41,557 nt of DNA, from contig CAYLKH010000010.1 in assembly GCA_964384255.1 (NCBI GenBank), positions 1-41,557 on the forward strand, in the 5' to 3' direction. Made by a program: the position numbers and the translations under genes. The notes beneath the pieces are model-generated. The model saw only the letters and a program-made list of their open reading frames with translations, did not search any database and was not told where the DNA came from. Source of the stretch: SIG469 sp964384255. Its GTDB lineage: Bacteria; Bacillota; Clostridia; Oscillospirales; Oscillospiraceae. Position 1 is the stretch's first letter, and each line of letters begins with the position of its first letter. This document shows, in pieces, positions 7,437-15,361 of this stretch.

Positions 7437-7586
7437 TTATTTGCTGGTGTTTTCGCACTGCTGGTTGGCAACGCCACAGCTGGTCTTGCAGGCAGACTGG
7501 CAGGAGGTCTGGCATTCGCCGCAGCCACCGTTCTTTGCGCTTTCGCACATATCTCTGGTTTCGAGGGTCTTGATTCTTTCCATCAT
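7437..7586 (-). CDS. scfA: SCIFF ribosomal peptide precursor (six cysteines in forty-five)
   Basis: A 49-residue peptide, too short for most gene finders. It carries the nearly invariant SCIFF core CGECQTSCQSACKTSCGVAN, preceded by a leader starting MMERIKTLETRD. There are seven cysteines in total (C14, C22, C25, C29, C33, C37, C44), one more than the name implies. GGAG precedes tandem ATGs at 7586 and 7583; either could be used. The maturase downstream is the cognate modifying enzyme. SCIFF is almost universal in Clostridia, but its biological role is unknown. A sigma-A-like promoter lies upstream at 7651-7679. Confidence 0.95.
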   Translation of the reverse strand: MMERIKTLETRDMCESAKNGGCGECQTSCQSACKTSCGVANQQCENTSK

Positions 7587-7650
7587 ACTTACTCCATTCG
7601 ATTTGATTCATAATTGTCAGTCGGAGAAGACCGACCATTTTTCTACTTAT

Positions 7651-7679
7651 AAGTTACCATATCCCAGCCACGAAGTCAA
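7651..7679 (-). promoter_or_regulatory. Probable sigma-A promoter of the SCIFF operon
   Basis: On the minus strand TTGACT (7674-7679) and TAACTT (7651-7656) are spaced 17 bases. The transcript leader contains a small GTCGG/CCGAC hairpin. Further upstream (7690-7726) an inverted repeat GTGACCG/CGGTCAC may be an operator. Confidence 0.5.
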
Positions 7680-7743
7680 GAAAGCATTTGGTGACCGACA
7701 GTCAAATCATAAATTACGCCGGTCACAAAACACGTTGCTGATA

Positions 7744-7770
7744 ATAATGTGCCAAAGAGCAGCATATAGT
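7744..7770 (+). promoter_or_regulatory. Candidate sigma-E promoter of spoIIID
   Basis: ATAAT, 14 bases, then CATATAGT resembles the sporulation sigma-E consensus (ATATT-N14-CATACAAT). spoIIID is sigma-E dependent in Bacillus subtilis, so the position makes sense. No good sigma-A pair is seen. Confidence 0.4.
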
Positions 7771-7799
7771 CTATGGAAGACGCTTTGGGAGTGGTATTA

Positions 7800-8048
7800 T
7801 TGAATTCAAGCATAGAGCAGCGAGCAATGGATCTTGCCGCATACATAATTGAAACCAAATCAACAGTACGAGCTGCCGCAGCCCATTTTGGAATAAGCAA
7901 ATCTACAGTTCACAAGGATATTTCTGACAGATTAAAATATATTAACAGGCCAATGTATTTACAGGTTAAGGAAATACTTGAGATCAACAAGGCCGAAAGA
8001 CACCTGCGAGGCGGTATGGCAACCAGGAAAAAATATAAAGGAGAATAG
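7800..8048 (+). CDS. spoIIID: Stage III sporulation transcriptional regulator SpoIIID
   Basis: An 82-residue DNA-binding regulator of mother-cell gene expression during sporulation. It shows the family's core: IIETKSTVRAAAAHFGISKS (helix-turn-helix), then STVHKDISDRL, and the basic C-terminal RHLRGGMATRKKYK that contacts DNA. The TTG at 7800 is preferred because GGGAG lies 8 bases before it and because it gives the usual family length; an in-frame ATG at 7773 would add nine residues without a good ribosome site. It is a single gene followed by a strong terminator. Its presence indicates an endospore-forming lineage. Confidence 0.93.
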   Translation: MNSSIEQRAMDLAAYIIETKSTVRAAAAHFGISKSTVHKDISDRLKYINRPMYLQVKEILEINKAERHLRGGMATRKKYKGE

Positions 8049-8092
8049 TATCAACGCCGCAAAACCTGTGGATTTTGCGGCGTTGATACTAT
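8045..8092. terminator. Bidirectional intrinsic terminator
   Basis: AGTATCAACGCCGCAAAA (8047-8064) and its exact complement (8073-8090) form an 18-bp perfect stem with an 8-base loop, between convergent spoIIID and the DUF1540 gene. It overlaps the spoIIID stop codon. Confidence 0.85.
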
Positions 8093-8094
8093 TA

Positions 8095-8271
8095 TTACTT
8101 TCTTTCAAAGCTCATGCAGTCGGTACACTGCTTAACTTTGGGATCATCTTCGTGAGTGGCAACAAGTATCTTGTTCAAAGTGCAGTAGTTTTCCTTATCG
8201 CTGTGATAGGCACACTGGTGAACGGTACATTCAATGTTGTGGTTTTCGCCGCAGCGGCAGCTGTTGTCCAT
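8095..8271 (-). CDS. DUF1540 cysteine-rich small protein
   Basis: A 58-residue protein with six cysteines and two histidines, in the DUF1540 pattern (C-x-V-x-x-C-x-Y ... C ... C-x-x-C-x-x-F). It is probably a small metal- or disulfide-stabilised protein; the family is common in spore-forming Clostridia, but no function is established. The ATG at 8271 is chosen because GGAGG is 8 bases upstream; the in-frame ATG at 8286 would place the ribosome site inside the gene. It converges on spoIIID and diverges from the symporter. Confidence 0.85.
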   Translation of the reverse strand: MDNSCRCGENHNIECTVHQCAYHSDKENYCTLNKILVATHEDDPKVKQCTDCMSFERK

Positions 8272-8390
8272 AATGGTTACCTCCATTTGATTAATGACGG
8301 CTTATTTTCGCCGGTCTTAGTTTAACCAAACGGACAAATGATATTCGTCTTTATGCTGTGTAAAGATTTTGTAAAGTTTCAATATGCTTA

Positions 8391-8419
8391 TTGAATTCAG
8401 AATTATAATATGTTATATT
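8391..8419 (+). promoter_or_regulatory. Sigma-A promoter of the PutP-type symporter
   Basis: TTGAAT (8391-8396), 17 bases, then TATATT (8414-8419) with a TG just upstream of the -10. Confidence 0.55.
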
Positions 8420-8458
8420 AAATTTACTCATTAAACAATCAAGAGAAGGAGCATAACC

Positions 8459-10027
8459 ATGAACAGTCAATCCCTGCAATATCTGATCGCAATGGTCATC
8501 TATATGTCCATTGTAATCGGCATAGGAGTCATTTTTGCAAAAAGAGCCAACAAAAGCTCAGATGACTATTTCCTCGGCGGCCGTTCCCTCGGCCCCTGGG
8601 TCACTGCCATGAGCGCCGAAGCCTCTGACATGAGCGGCTGGCTGCTGATGGGTCTTCCCGGCGTAGCCTACTGGTGCGGCCTTGCTGACGCCGCATGGAC
8701 CGCTATCGGTCTTGCCCTTGGCACATACCTTAACTGGCTTATCGTATCCAGGCGTCTGCGCAGATACAGCATCCGGGCCAACAACGCCATCACCCTTCCC
8801 GACTTTTTCTCCAACAGATTCAGAGAAGACAAAAAGGTCATAATGACCTTCGCTGCCCTGTTTATCCTTATTTTCTTCACCGTTTATGCTGCCAGCTGCT
8901 TTGTTACCTGCGGCAAGCTGTTTTCGACCCTGTTTGGAACATCTTATGTTTCCATGATGATAGTTGGCGCAGTGTTTGTTCTCATATATACCATCCTTGG
9001 CGGTTTCCTTGCTGAAAGCGCATCCGACTTTATGCAGGCGATCGTTATGGTCATCGCTCTTGCGGTCATTATGATAATCTGCACCGCAAAGGCCGGTGGT
9101 ATTGGCGCCGTTATTTCCAATTCTCAGTCCATCCCCGGTTTCCTCGATTTCTTCGGTCTTGCCACACCGACCCTTAATGAAGCCGGTGAGCAGATAGTTG
9201 AAGCCGGTAAGCCCCTGTTCGGCGAAGCCGCCGACTATGGCATACTCAGCGTGTTCTCGATGCTGGCATGGGGTCTTGGCTATTTCGGTATGCCCCAGGT
9301 GCTGCTTAGATTCATGGCCATCCGCAAGGAAAGCGAACTTAAAATGTCCAGACGTATAGCCATGATCTGGGTCGTTATCTCTCTTGCTGTGGCAGTATTT
9401 ATCGGTCTTGTAGGCAGGACTCTCTTCCCCACCGCCCACCTCACCTCTACCAGTGCTGAAAACATTTTCATCACCCTGGCCACCAGCTCTCTTCCCGCGC
9501 TTCTTGCCGGATTTGTTATGGCCGGTATACTGGCAGCGACTATCAGTTCTTCCGATTCCTATCTGCTTATTGCCGCTTCTGCTTTTGCCAAAAACGTATA
9601 TAAAGGCATCTTGAAAAAGGATGCCAGCGACAAGCAGGTTCTGAACGTTTCCCGTATCACTCTGCTGGCTGTTGCCATCATCGCCGCATTCATTGCCATG
9701 GACGAAAACAGCGTTATTTTCACCATCGTTTCCTTTGCCTGGGCAGGCTTTGGCGCAACCTTTGGCCCCCTGATTCTGTTCTCCCTGTTCTGGAAACGCA
9801 CCAACAGAGCCGGCGCCATCGCCGGTATGATCGGTGGCGCCGGAATGGTATTTCTCTGGAAGCTTGTTATCAGCAAGCTGGGCGGTGCATTTGGAATATA
9901 CGAGCTGCTGCCCGCCTTCATTTTCTCGTCCATTTGCATAGTCGTTGTTTCCCTGCTGACCGCTCCTCCTTCCAGGGAGATCGAAGAAGACTTCGAAGCT
10001 GTTAAAAACAACAAGGTCGTAGGCTAA
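8459..10027 (+). CDS. putP: Sodium:solute symporter, PutP (sodium/proline) type
   Basis: A 522-residue inner-membrane transporter of the SSS family with about 13 predicted membrane helices. It carries the PutP-like start with SSDDYFLGGRSLGPWVTAMS, the DMSGWLLMGLPG segment, and the late signature ATISSSDSYLLIAASAFAKN that contributes to sodium binding. The length and motifs match sodium/proline symporters best; other SSS substrates (for example pantothenate) are less likely. AAGGAG lies 7 bases before the ATG. It is a single-gene unit with its own promoter and terminator, and no proline catabolic genes are adjacent. Confidence 0.88.
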   Translation: MNSQSLQYLIAMVIYMSIVIGIGVIFAKRANKSSDDYFLGGRSLGPWVTAMSAEASDMSGWLLMGLPGVAYWCGLADAAWTAIGLALGTYLNWLIVSRRLRRYSIRANNAITLPDFFSNRFREDKKVIMTFAALFILIFFTVYAASCFVTCGKLFSTLFGTSYVSMMIVGAVFVLIYTILGGFLAESASDFMQAIVMVIALAVIMIICTAKAGGIGAVISNSQSIPGFLDFFGLATPTLNEAGEQIVEAGKPLFGEAADYGILSVFSMLAWGLGYFGMPQVLLRFMAIRKESELKMSRRIAMIWVVISLAVAVFIGLVGRTLFPTAHLTSTSAENIFITLATSSLPALLAGFVMAGILAATISSSDSYLLIAASAFAKNVYKGILKKDASDKQVLNVSRITLLAVAIIAAFIAMDENSVIFTIVSFAWAGFGATFGPLILFSLFWKRTNRAGAIAGMIGGAGMVFLWKLVISKLGGAFGIYELLPAFIFSSICIVVVSLLTAPPSREIEEDFEAVKNNKVVG

Positions 10028-10039
10028 ACCAAACATCAG

Positions 10040-10086
10040 AGGCTCCGGAGATTTATGCTTTATTACATAACTCTCCGGAGCCTTTT
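10040..10086 (+). terminator. Intrinsic terminator after the symporter
   Basis: AGGCTCCGGAGA and TCTCCGGAGCCT form a 12-bp stem with a 20-base loop, followed by TTTAG. Confidence 0.8.
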
Positions 10087-10146
10087 AGTATCTGAAAAGC
10101 CATGAGATCACGGCAAGCTCCCAATTAGCGCCTCACTCTCAGGCTG

Positions 10147-10182
10147 CAAAAACGGCGCCCGGTATCAGACCAGGCGCCGTTA
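10147..10182 (-). terminator. Intrinsic terminator after yebC
   Basis: In minus-strand reading, AACGGCGCCTGG and CCGGGCGCCGTT form a GC-rich stem followed by a run of Ts. Confidence 0.88.
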
Positions 10183-10196
10183 ATGGTTAATTTAAA

Positions 10197-10928
10197 TTAT
10201 TCGTCCCAGTTGTGCCAGACGTTCTGAACGTCGTCGTTGTCCTCAAGCATTTCCACAAGTTTTTGCATATTTTTGACATCGTCTTCGCTGGAAAGCTCAA
10301 CATAGTTCTGGGGAACCTGCTCGACCTGAGCCGAAACAAAGGTATAGCCTTTGTCAGTCAGTGCAGAGGAAACCGCGTTGAAATCGTCGGGATCGGTGTA
10401 GATAGTGAAAACAGTCTCTTCGGCTTCGAAGTCGGCTGCGCCGCAGTCGAGAGCATCCATCATAACAGCGTCTTCTTCAAGCTCCTCGTCCTCGTTATCG
10501 ATCACAATAACGCCCTTTTCGTCAAAGGACCAGGCAACACAGCCGGAAGCGCCAAGGCCCTTGCCGTATTTATCGAAATAATGACGCATTTCGGAGGCGG
10601 TACGATTGCGGTTGTCTGTCATGGTTTCGACAATGACTGCAACGCCGTTGGGACCATAGCCCTCGTAGGTAATGCTTTCGAAGTTGGAGCTGTCACCTGA
10701 GCCAAGGCCCTTTTCGATGGCGCGTTTTATGTTGTCGTTAGGCATATTGGCTGCTTTGGCTTTAACGACGACAGTTGCCAGCCGGGAATTGTTGTTGGGG
10801 TCGCCGCTGCCGCCTTCTTTAACAGCAACGATGATCTCTCGAGCGATTTTGGTGAAAGCCTGGGCTCTTTTAGCGTCCTGAGCTCCCTTAGTTTTTTGAA
10901 TATTATGCCATTTGGAATGACCAGACAT
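10197..10928 (-). CDS. yebC: YebC/TACO1 family protein
   Basis: A 243-residue cytoplasmic protein, full length for the family, beginning with the signature SGHSKWHNIQ and K-x-x-x-D-A-K-R-A. The middle carries YEGYGPNGVAVIVE and TDNRNRTASEMRH, and the C-terminal half is acidic. The family was long annotated as a transcriptional regulator; more recent work on YebC and mitochondrial TACO1 supports a ribosome-associated role in translating proline-rich stretches. It sits last in a minus-strand run behind a phospholipase-C-like gene and has its own terminator. Confidence 0.95.
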   Translation of the reverse strand: MSGHSKWHNIQKTKGAQDAKRAQAFTKIAREIIVAVKEGGSGDPNNNSRLATVVVKAKAANMPNDNIKRAIEKGLGSGDSSNFESITYEGYGPNGVAVIVETMTDNRNRTASEMRHYFDKYGKGLGASGCVAWSFDEKGVIVIDNEDEELEEDAVMMDALDCGAADFEAEETVFTIYTDPDDFNAVSSALTDKGYTFVSAQVEQVPQNYVELSSEDDVKNMQKLVEMLEDNDDVQNVWHNWDE

Positions 10929-10984
10929 TATATTTCAACCCTTTCTGAGCAATTTTCGCATAATATTTTAGCACATATGCCGCG

Positions 10985-11635
10985 TTATAGCAAGTTTTTT
11001 AGTCGTTTTGAAATATCTTTAGCTGCAATTATTACAAAGCGGTCCATTTCAGAGCAGGTCAAATACTTTCCGGACCTGTCCGAATCGAAGTCGCATTCCT
11101 GATAGAATCGTCGGATATGCAGGATCTGACTTATAATTGCGTTTTCCGGATAAAAATCAAGGGGCGACTGGTCGACCCCGGTCAGAGTGCAGATGATCCG
11201 GTATCCCTCAAAATCAGGATTCTGGATAAGATAATCATGGTCAAGACCGTACCAGTCCTTTTTTACGTTTTTCCAAAACAGCTTTTCGTCCCGGTCCAGT
11301 TCGGCGGAAAATTTTTCTTTAACTGGTATGGCGATCAGGCTGCTCCACAGAAGGTCGGTATGGAGATGGCAATAGTAACCCAGCAAAAATGACCGATCGG
11401 CAGAAGGACTGTTTAAAACATACTCCCGGTAGAATCGCTCCGGGTCAGCAGTATTTTTCCCCTTCCCGGTCAAAAAATGGGTAACCGATTGGGGTGGATC
11501 AAATGTTCCATCGGTGCCGGAAGGTATCCCGCAATCAGGGGCAAGGTTTCCCACATAAAAGCTTTCGGCTTCAAGCTGAGGAACCTGATCCAACAGCTGC
11601 TGAGCCACTCGCAAATGAACTATCCAGCTGGCCAT
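10985..11635 (-). CDS. Zinc-dependent phospholipase C-like protein
   Basis: A 216-residue protein with the metal-ligand pattern of the zinc-dependent phospholipase C family: W4 and H7 near the N-terminus, D34 in GNLAPDC, H53 in VTHFL, and H90, H92 and D94 in GYYCHLHTDLLW. Secreted phospholipases have a signal peptide; this one has none, so it is probably a cytoplasmic metal-dependent hydrolase of unknown substrate. GGGGG precedes the ATG. It begins 9 bases after the Nif3-like gene and is probably co-transcribed with it and trmK. Confidence 0.7.
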   Translation of the reverse strand: MASWIVHLRVAQQLLDQVPQLEAESFYVGNLAPDCGIPSGTDGTFDPPQSVTHFLTGKGKNTADPERFYREYVLNSPSADRSFLLGYYCHLHTDLLWSSLIAIPVKEKFSAELDRDEKLFWKNVKKDWYGLDHDYLIQNPDFEGYRIICTLTGVDQSPLDFYPENAIISQILHIRRFYQECDFDSDRSGKYLTCSEMDRFVIIAAKDISKRLKNLL

Positions 11636-11644
11636 ACTATCCCC

Positions 11645-12406
11645 CTAAACATAGAATCTGGCCAGACCCGCCAGGCTTTGAGAAACAGACAGGTGGGGGA
11701 ATCTCAGACTGATTCGGTTTGCAATGACCGGAACAATAATGTTTTCTGTATCAAAATGGCCGGCATCGATCAGATTAACGCCAAACAGCTCCGCTTCAAC
11801 AAATACATCGTGCTTGATATCGCCGGTTATCAGGGTATCGCAGCCACTTTTGATACAGCTGTGAAGATAGCTTCCGCCGCTTCCACAAACGGTGGCTATC
11901 TTTTTGACCGGTCTTCCGGAATCGTAATAGCGAAGGCCCGAAGCGCCCAGAGCAGATTTTACCTTTGGAAGCAATTGGGCCATGGTAACAGGTTCGCCAA
12001 GCTGGCTGACCCGCCCTCCATCCTCGCTTAAAGGCTGGGAAGGACCAAATCCCAGGGCTATAGGCAGAGTCTGGTCTACACCGCCGTCAGCGAAGTCAAG
12101 ATTAGTGTGCATACAAATCGCCGCCACCCGGTTTTCTGCCAGATACAGCGCCCTCAGGCTGTCTCCGCCGGTTTCGGTAAGAGCCGGTACAGGAGAAAAG
12201 ATCACCGGATGGTGGGCAACAATAAGCTCCGCCCCCAGCTCCACCGCCTGCTCCATAACCGACCGGGTAATATCCAGAGCTACCAGTATCTTTGAAACGT
12301 CGGCGTCCTGTCTTCCCACGAGGAGGCCCACGTTATCCCAGTCTTCGCAGGAATCCACAGGCGCCCAGGAATCAAGAAATTCCAGAATATCACGAACCTT
12401 AGTCAT
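11645..12406 (-). CDS. Nif3-like dinuclear metal centre protein
   Basis: A 253-residue member of the Nif3/YqfO/GTP cyclohydrolase I type 2 family. Metal ligands are visible in AHHPVIFSP, CMHTNLDFADGG and the C-terminal DAGHFDTEN. It forms toroidal hexamers in characterised members, and its function is uncertain. It is the short form without the inserted PII-like domain found in Bacillus YqfO. The start is ambiguous: ATG 12406 or TTG 12412, both downstream of AGAGG. The start overlaps the trmK stop, a pairing seen throughout Firmicutes. Confidence 0.9.
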   Translation of the reverse strand: MTKVRDILEFLDSWAPVDSCEDWDNVGLLVGRQDADVSKILVALDITRSVMEQAVELGAELIVAHHPVIFSPVPALTETGGDSLRALYLAENRVAAICMHTNLDFADGGVDQTLPIALGFGPSQPLSEDGGRVSQLGEPVTMAQLLPKVKSALGASGLRYYDSGRPVKKIATVCGSGGSYLHSCIKSGCDTLITGDIKHDVFVEAELFGVNLIDAGHFDTENIIVPVIANRISLRFPHLSVSQSLAGLARFYV

Positions 12407-13091
12407 TATCAACCATACCTCTCATTTCAATTATACCTTCCAGCGCCTGACGGAAAAAACGGCAGCGAGCAACATCGTGAGGTTTGGAGGATACAGCCGT
12501 ACCTTCATATGCGCTTTGCAGTATCCCTTCCATTCTGTCAAGATATCCGGGCAACAGCGGATCCCCGGAGTTTAGCAGCGCGGGACTGACATAAAGCTGA
12601 GCCGGAGTTGGCATAAATACCCGTTTAGGCACCGCTTCGATAATATTGTACATCAGTCCAGAATCTATCACAAGCCGTTCTGTCGCAATAGCCATACCGT
12701 TTTTGTACAAAAATCCGCGAAGAATGTCTGCTTTGGACGCAGGATTAAGTATAAGCCGCTTTTTCAGCGACCATGGCGATTCCTCAAGGATAGAGGATAT
12801 GACCTCTCCGCCCATGCCACAGATTATTATTTCGTCCACTTCTTCTTCGTCAACATCCGAAAGCCCGCCGCAAAGGCGAAAATCTATACGATCGGATACA
12901 TTTGACTTCGCAGCATTGTCTATGCCTTTTTGCAAAGGACCCTGACGGATGTCCGATGCTATGATACCTGAACACACTCTGTTATACGCAAGCCAGATAG
13001 AAAGATATCCGTGGTCGCAGCCTACGTCGGCGATACGGCAGCCGGGAGTAACCATCGATGCCACCGTTCCAAGTCGCTGTGATAATTGCAT
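12399..13091 (-). CDS. trmK: tRNA (adenine(22)-N1)-methyltransferase TrmK
   Basis: A 230-residue SAM-dependent methyltransferase that modifies A22 in tRNA. Motif I is IADVGCDHGYLSIWL, and motif IV is EIIICGMGGEVISSIL with the family-specific GMGG. It starts at the ATG with GGAGGAG directly upstream. The following Nif3-like gene overlaps by a few bases, the conserved Firmicutes arrangement. A terminator belonging to the upstream DUF1858 gene lies just before it. Confidence 0.93.
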   Translation of the reverse strand: MQLSQRLGTVASMVTPGCRIADVGCDHGYLSIWLAYNRVCSGIIASDIRQGPLQKGIDNAAKSNVSDRIDFRLCGGLSDVDEEEVDEIIICGMGGEVISSILEESPWSLKKRLILNPASKADILRGFLYKNGMAIATERLVIDSGLMYNIIEAVPKRVFMPTPAQLYVSPALLNSGDPLLPGYLDRMEGILQSAYEGTAVSSKPHDVARCRFFRQALEGIIEMRGMVDND

Positions 13092-13110
13092 AATCTCCTC
13101 CAAAGCAAAT

Positions 13111-13137
13111 AAAAGGCGGTCGCAAAGACCGCCTTTT
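13111..13137 (-). terminator. Intrinsic terminator after the DUF1858 gene
   Basis: AAAGGCGGTC and GACCGCCTTT form a 10-bp stem with a 5-base loop, followed in minus-strand reading by TTATTT. It lies between the DUF1858 gene and trmK, so trmK probably has its own promoter or depends on read-through. Confidence 0.8.
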
Positions 13138-13144
13138 AAATCAA

Positions 13145-13348
13145 TTATTTGTCAGCAAGGAAGGCGTTCAGCTCTTCAAGGAAGCTGTCGCAGTCAATGC
13201 CGTGGACCTCACAGGCCTGTTCAATGGTCTCGCCCCGGGAAGAGGGGCAGCCAAGGCAATGCATTCCGATGGAGAGGAAAAAGGGTGCGGTTTCGGGAGC
13301 AATGTCGAGAACAGAACCGATAATGGTTTCTTTAGTCAGCTGTGCCAT
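13145..13348 (-). CDS. DUF1858 redox-disulfide domain protein
   Basis: A 67-residue single-domain protein of the DUF1858 family ('hybrid cluster protein-associated redox disulfide'). The CLGC motif lies in FLSIGMHCLGCPSSRGETIE, with a further cysteine pair position at ACEVHGIDC. It is probably a small thiol-redox or metal-binding protein; partners are unknown. It lies 24 bases downstream of tsf in the same direction and has its own terminator, so it may be the last gene of the rpsB-tsf transcript. Confidence 0.85.
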   Translation of the reverse strand: MAQLTKETIIGSVLDIAPETAPFFLSIGMHCLGCPSSRGETIEQACEVHGIDCDSFLEELNAFLADK

Positions 13349-13372
13349 ATTGTTATCCTCCGTAATGATCGA

Positions 13373-14308
13373 TTACTTCAGGCCGGCGGCAGCGGCGACC
13401 TCGGCGGCGAAATCGTCTTCTTTCTTTTCGATGCCTTCGCCCTTTTCAAAGCGGGTAAAGCCGACGACCTTGATGGATCCGCCCAGCTCTTTTGCTACGC
13501 TGGCAACATGAGCCTCGACAGAAACCTTGTTTTCCTTAACAAAGGCCTGCTGGAGGAGGCAGTTTTCTTCGTAGTACTTGCCAATACGGCCCATGACCAT
13601 CTTTTCGATGATAGCATCGGGCTTGGGCTTGGCAGACTGCTCGTTTTCCATTTTGGCCTGAGCCAGAAGGACTTCTCTTTCTTTGTCAAGAGTTGCCTGG
13701 TCAACTTCGCTCTTATCGCAGAAGGTGGGACGCATAGCAGCTACCTGCATGGCGATATCCTTGCCAAGCTCAACGACCTTGTCAGAATCGGCCAGATCGG
13801 AAGAAACTTCCATGTTTACCAGAACGCCGATCTTACCACCCATGTGGACATAGGCAACGGTTTTGCCGGTGTCATAGCGGGCAAAGCGGCGGAGCTTGAG
13901 GTTTTCGCCAATAACAAGGATCTTTTCCTGAAGGGTTTCCTGAACGGTAAGGGTGCTGCCGGGATAGGTGCAGGCCAGCAGAGCATCAATATCGGCGGGG
14001 TTACAGTCGGCAACAACGGTAGCCAGTTCGTTGACAAAGGAAGTGAAAACTTCGTTTTTGGCAACAAAGTCGGTTTCGGAGTTAACTTCGATCATAGCGC
14101 CAACATTGCCCTTAACGATGGCAGAAACAACGCCCTCAGCGGCGATGCGGCCAGCCTTTTTCTGAGCGGCAGCCAGGCCTCTTTCGCGGAGATAGTCAAC
14201 AGCTTTGTCCATATCGCCGTCGGTAGCGGCCAGAGCCTTTTTGCAGTCCATCATACCTACGTTGGTCATTTCACGCAGGCGCTTTACATCTTGAGCGGTG
14301 AATCCCAT
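13373..14308 (-). CDS. tsf: Translation elongation factor Ts
   Basis: A 311-residue guanine nucleotide exchange factor for EF-Tu. It begins MGFTAQDVKRLREMTNVGMM with the conserved DCKKAL that follows, and carries the NSETDFVAKN dimerisation-region signature in the middle. The ATG at 14308 has GGAGG 9 bases upstream; a longer frame to 14356 lacks support. It follows rpsB across a hairpin. In most Firmicutes pyrH and frr come next, but here DUF1858 does. Confidence 0.97.
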   Translation of the reverse strand: MGFTAQDVKRLREMTNVGMMDCKKALAATDGDMDKAVDYLRERGLAAAQKKAGRIAAEGVVSAIVKGNVGAMIEVNSETDFVAKNEVFTSFVNELATVVADCNPADIDALLACTYPGSTLTVQETLQEKILVIGENLKLRRFARYDTGKTVAYVHMGGKIGVLVNMEVSSDLADSDKVVELGKDIAMQVAAMRPTFCDKSEVDQATLDKEREVLLAQAKMENEQSAKPKPDAIIEKMVMGRIGKYYEENCLLQQAFVKENKVSVEAHVASVAKELGGSIKVVGFTRFEKGEGIEKKEDDFAAEVAAAAGLK

Positions 14309-14360
14309 TGATATATTCCTCCAAAAAACTATATTATATACATGGTTTGATATCAACTAA

Positions 14361-14386
14361 GGCGCCCGCAGAAATCTGCGGGCGCC
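14361..14386 (-). terminator. Hairpin between rpsB and tsf
   Basis: GGCGCCCGCAG and CTGCGGGCGCC form an 11-bp perfect stem with a 4-base loop. On the minus strand it is followed by TTAGTT, not a full U-tract, so it is likely a partial attenuator or processing/stability element. Confidence 0.65.
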
Positions 14387-14396
14387 GAAAAGCCAA

Positions 14397-15137
14397 TTAT
14401 TCGGCAGGAGCGGCCTCTGCTTCGACCTTCTCTTCTTCAGCAAGAGCGATCTCTTCGCCCTGCTTGCCCTCAGTAACAGCGTTGGCCATGGTAGCTGAGA
14501 TCAGCTTGATGGCACGGATAGCGTCGTCGTTGCCGGGGATGACGTAGTCGATCTCGTCGGGATCGCAGTTGGTATCGACGATGGCTACGATGGGGATATG
14601 CAGCTTGCGGGCTTCGGCGATAGCATTGCGCTCCTTGCGGGGGTCAACGATGAACAGTGCGCCGGGGAGCTTCTTCATGTTCTTGACGCCGCCAAGGTAT
14701 TTTTCAAGCTTGGCGATCTCGCCAGTGAGCTTGATGACTTCTTTCTTGGGAAGCATGGCAAAGGTGCCGTCTTCTTCCATCTTGCGCAGCTGAGCAAGAC
14801 GCTCAACACGGGTACGCATGGTCTTGAAGTTGGTGAGCATACCGCCCAGCCAACGGGCGTTGATGTAGTACATGCCTACGCGCTCAGCTTCTTCTTTGAT
14901 GGCTTCCTGGGCCTGCTTTTTGGTGCCGACGAACAGGATGGTCTCGCCGTTGGCGGCCAGATCGCGGACAAAGGAATAGGCCTCTTCAAGCTTTTTAACG
15001 GTTTTCTGAAGGTCGATGATGTAGATACCGTTACGCTCGGTGTAGATATAAGGGGCCATCTTGGGGTTCCAGCGGCGGGTCTGGTGTCCGAAATGGACGC
15101 CGGCTTCCAGCAGCTGCTTCATGGATACTACTGCCAT
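14397..15137 (-). CDS. rpsB: 30S ribosomal protein S2
   Basis: A 246-residue protein of the small ribosomal subunit, full length. It opens VSMKQLLEAGVHFGHQTRRW and contains the family signatures FVGTKKQAQEAI and DTNCDPDEIDYVIPGNDDA. The C-terminus is acidic and Glu/Ala rich. GGAGG is positioned well upstream of the ATG. Its 5' leader of about 115 bases can fold and may carry autoregulation, as in other rpsB leaders. Confidence 0.98.
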   Translation of the reverse strand: MAVVSMKQLLEAGVHFGHQTRRWNPKMAPYIYTERNGIYIIDLQKTVKKLEEAYSFVRDLAANGETILFVGTKKQAQEAIKEEAERVGMYYINARWLGGMLTNFKTMRTRVERLAQLRKMEEDGTFAMLPKKEVIKLTGEIAKLEKYLGGVKNMKKLPGALFIVDPRKERNAIAEARKLHIPIVAIVDTNCDPDEIDYVIPGNDDAIRAIKLISATMANAVTEGKQGEEIALAEEEKVEAEAAPAE

Positions 15138-15259
15138 TTTGAATTTCCTCCTTAAGTTTGACCTCCGCCCGATTCATCCCGGGGGCCAAGCAAAATGCCA
15201 CTTATGGCCCCAGGTCTCCAGGCGTGAGTATTGCGGGGCGGCAAAACCCCAGCCGAGTT
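15138..15259 (-). promoter_or_regulatory. Structured rpsB 5' leader
   Basis: Between the promoter and the ribosome site, GGGGCC (15206-15211 on the plus strand as GGCCCC) pairs with GGCCCC (15182-15187), enclosing a possible TGGC/GCCA helix. A second GC-rich stem lies nearer the start of the transcript. S2 autoregulates through its leader in several bacteria; whether this leader does is inference. Confidence 0.45.
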
Positions 15260-15288
15260 ATATTATCACAATACGTTTTCGATTTCAA
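15260..15288 (-). promoter_or_regulatory. Sigma-A promoter of rpsB-tsf
   Basis: On the minus strand TTGAAA (15283-15288) and TAATAT (15260-15265) are spaced 17 bases. Confidence 0.65.
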
Positions 15289-15361
15289 GCCCTTTTTGCC
15301 TGAAAACGAGCCATTTTTTCAACTGACCGTCTGATTCAGCCGCCGATTAAGCCGGAGACGA

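Noticed and set aside
8558..10036. 492-codon minus-strand open frame opposite the symporter
   Set aside because: The plus-strand product is a clear PutP-type transporter with promoter and terminator; the antisense product is hydrophilic with no recognisable motif.
13202..14311. 369-codon plus-strand open frame across DUF1858 and tsf
   Set aside because: It lies opposite two well-recognised genes, has no family motif and no ribosome site.
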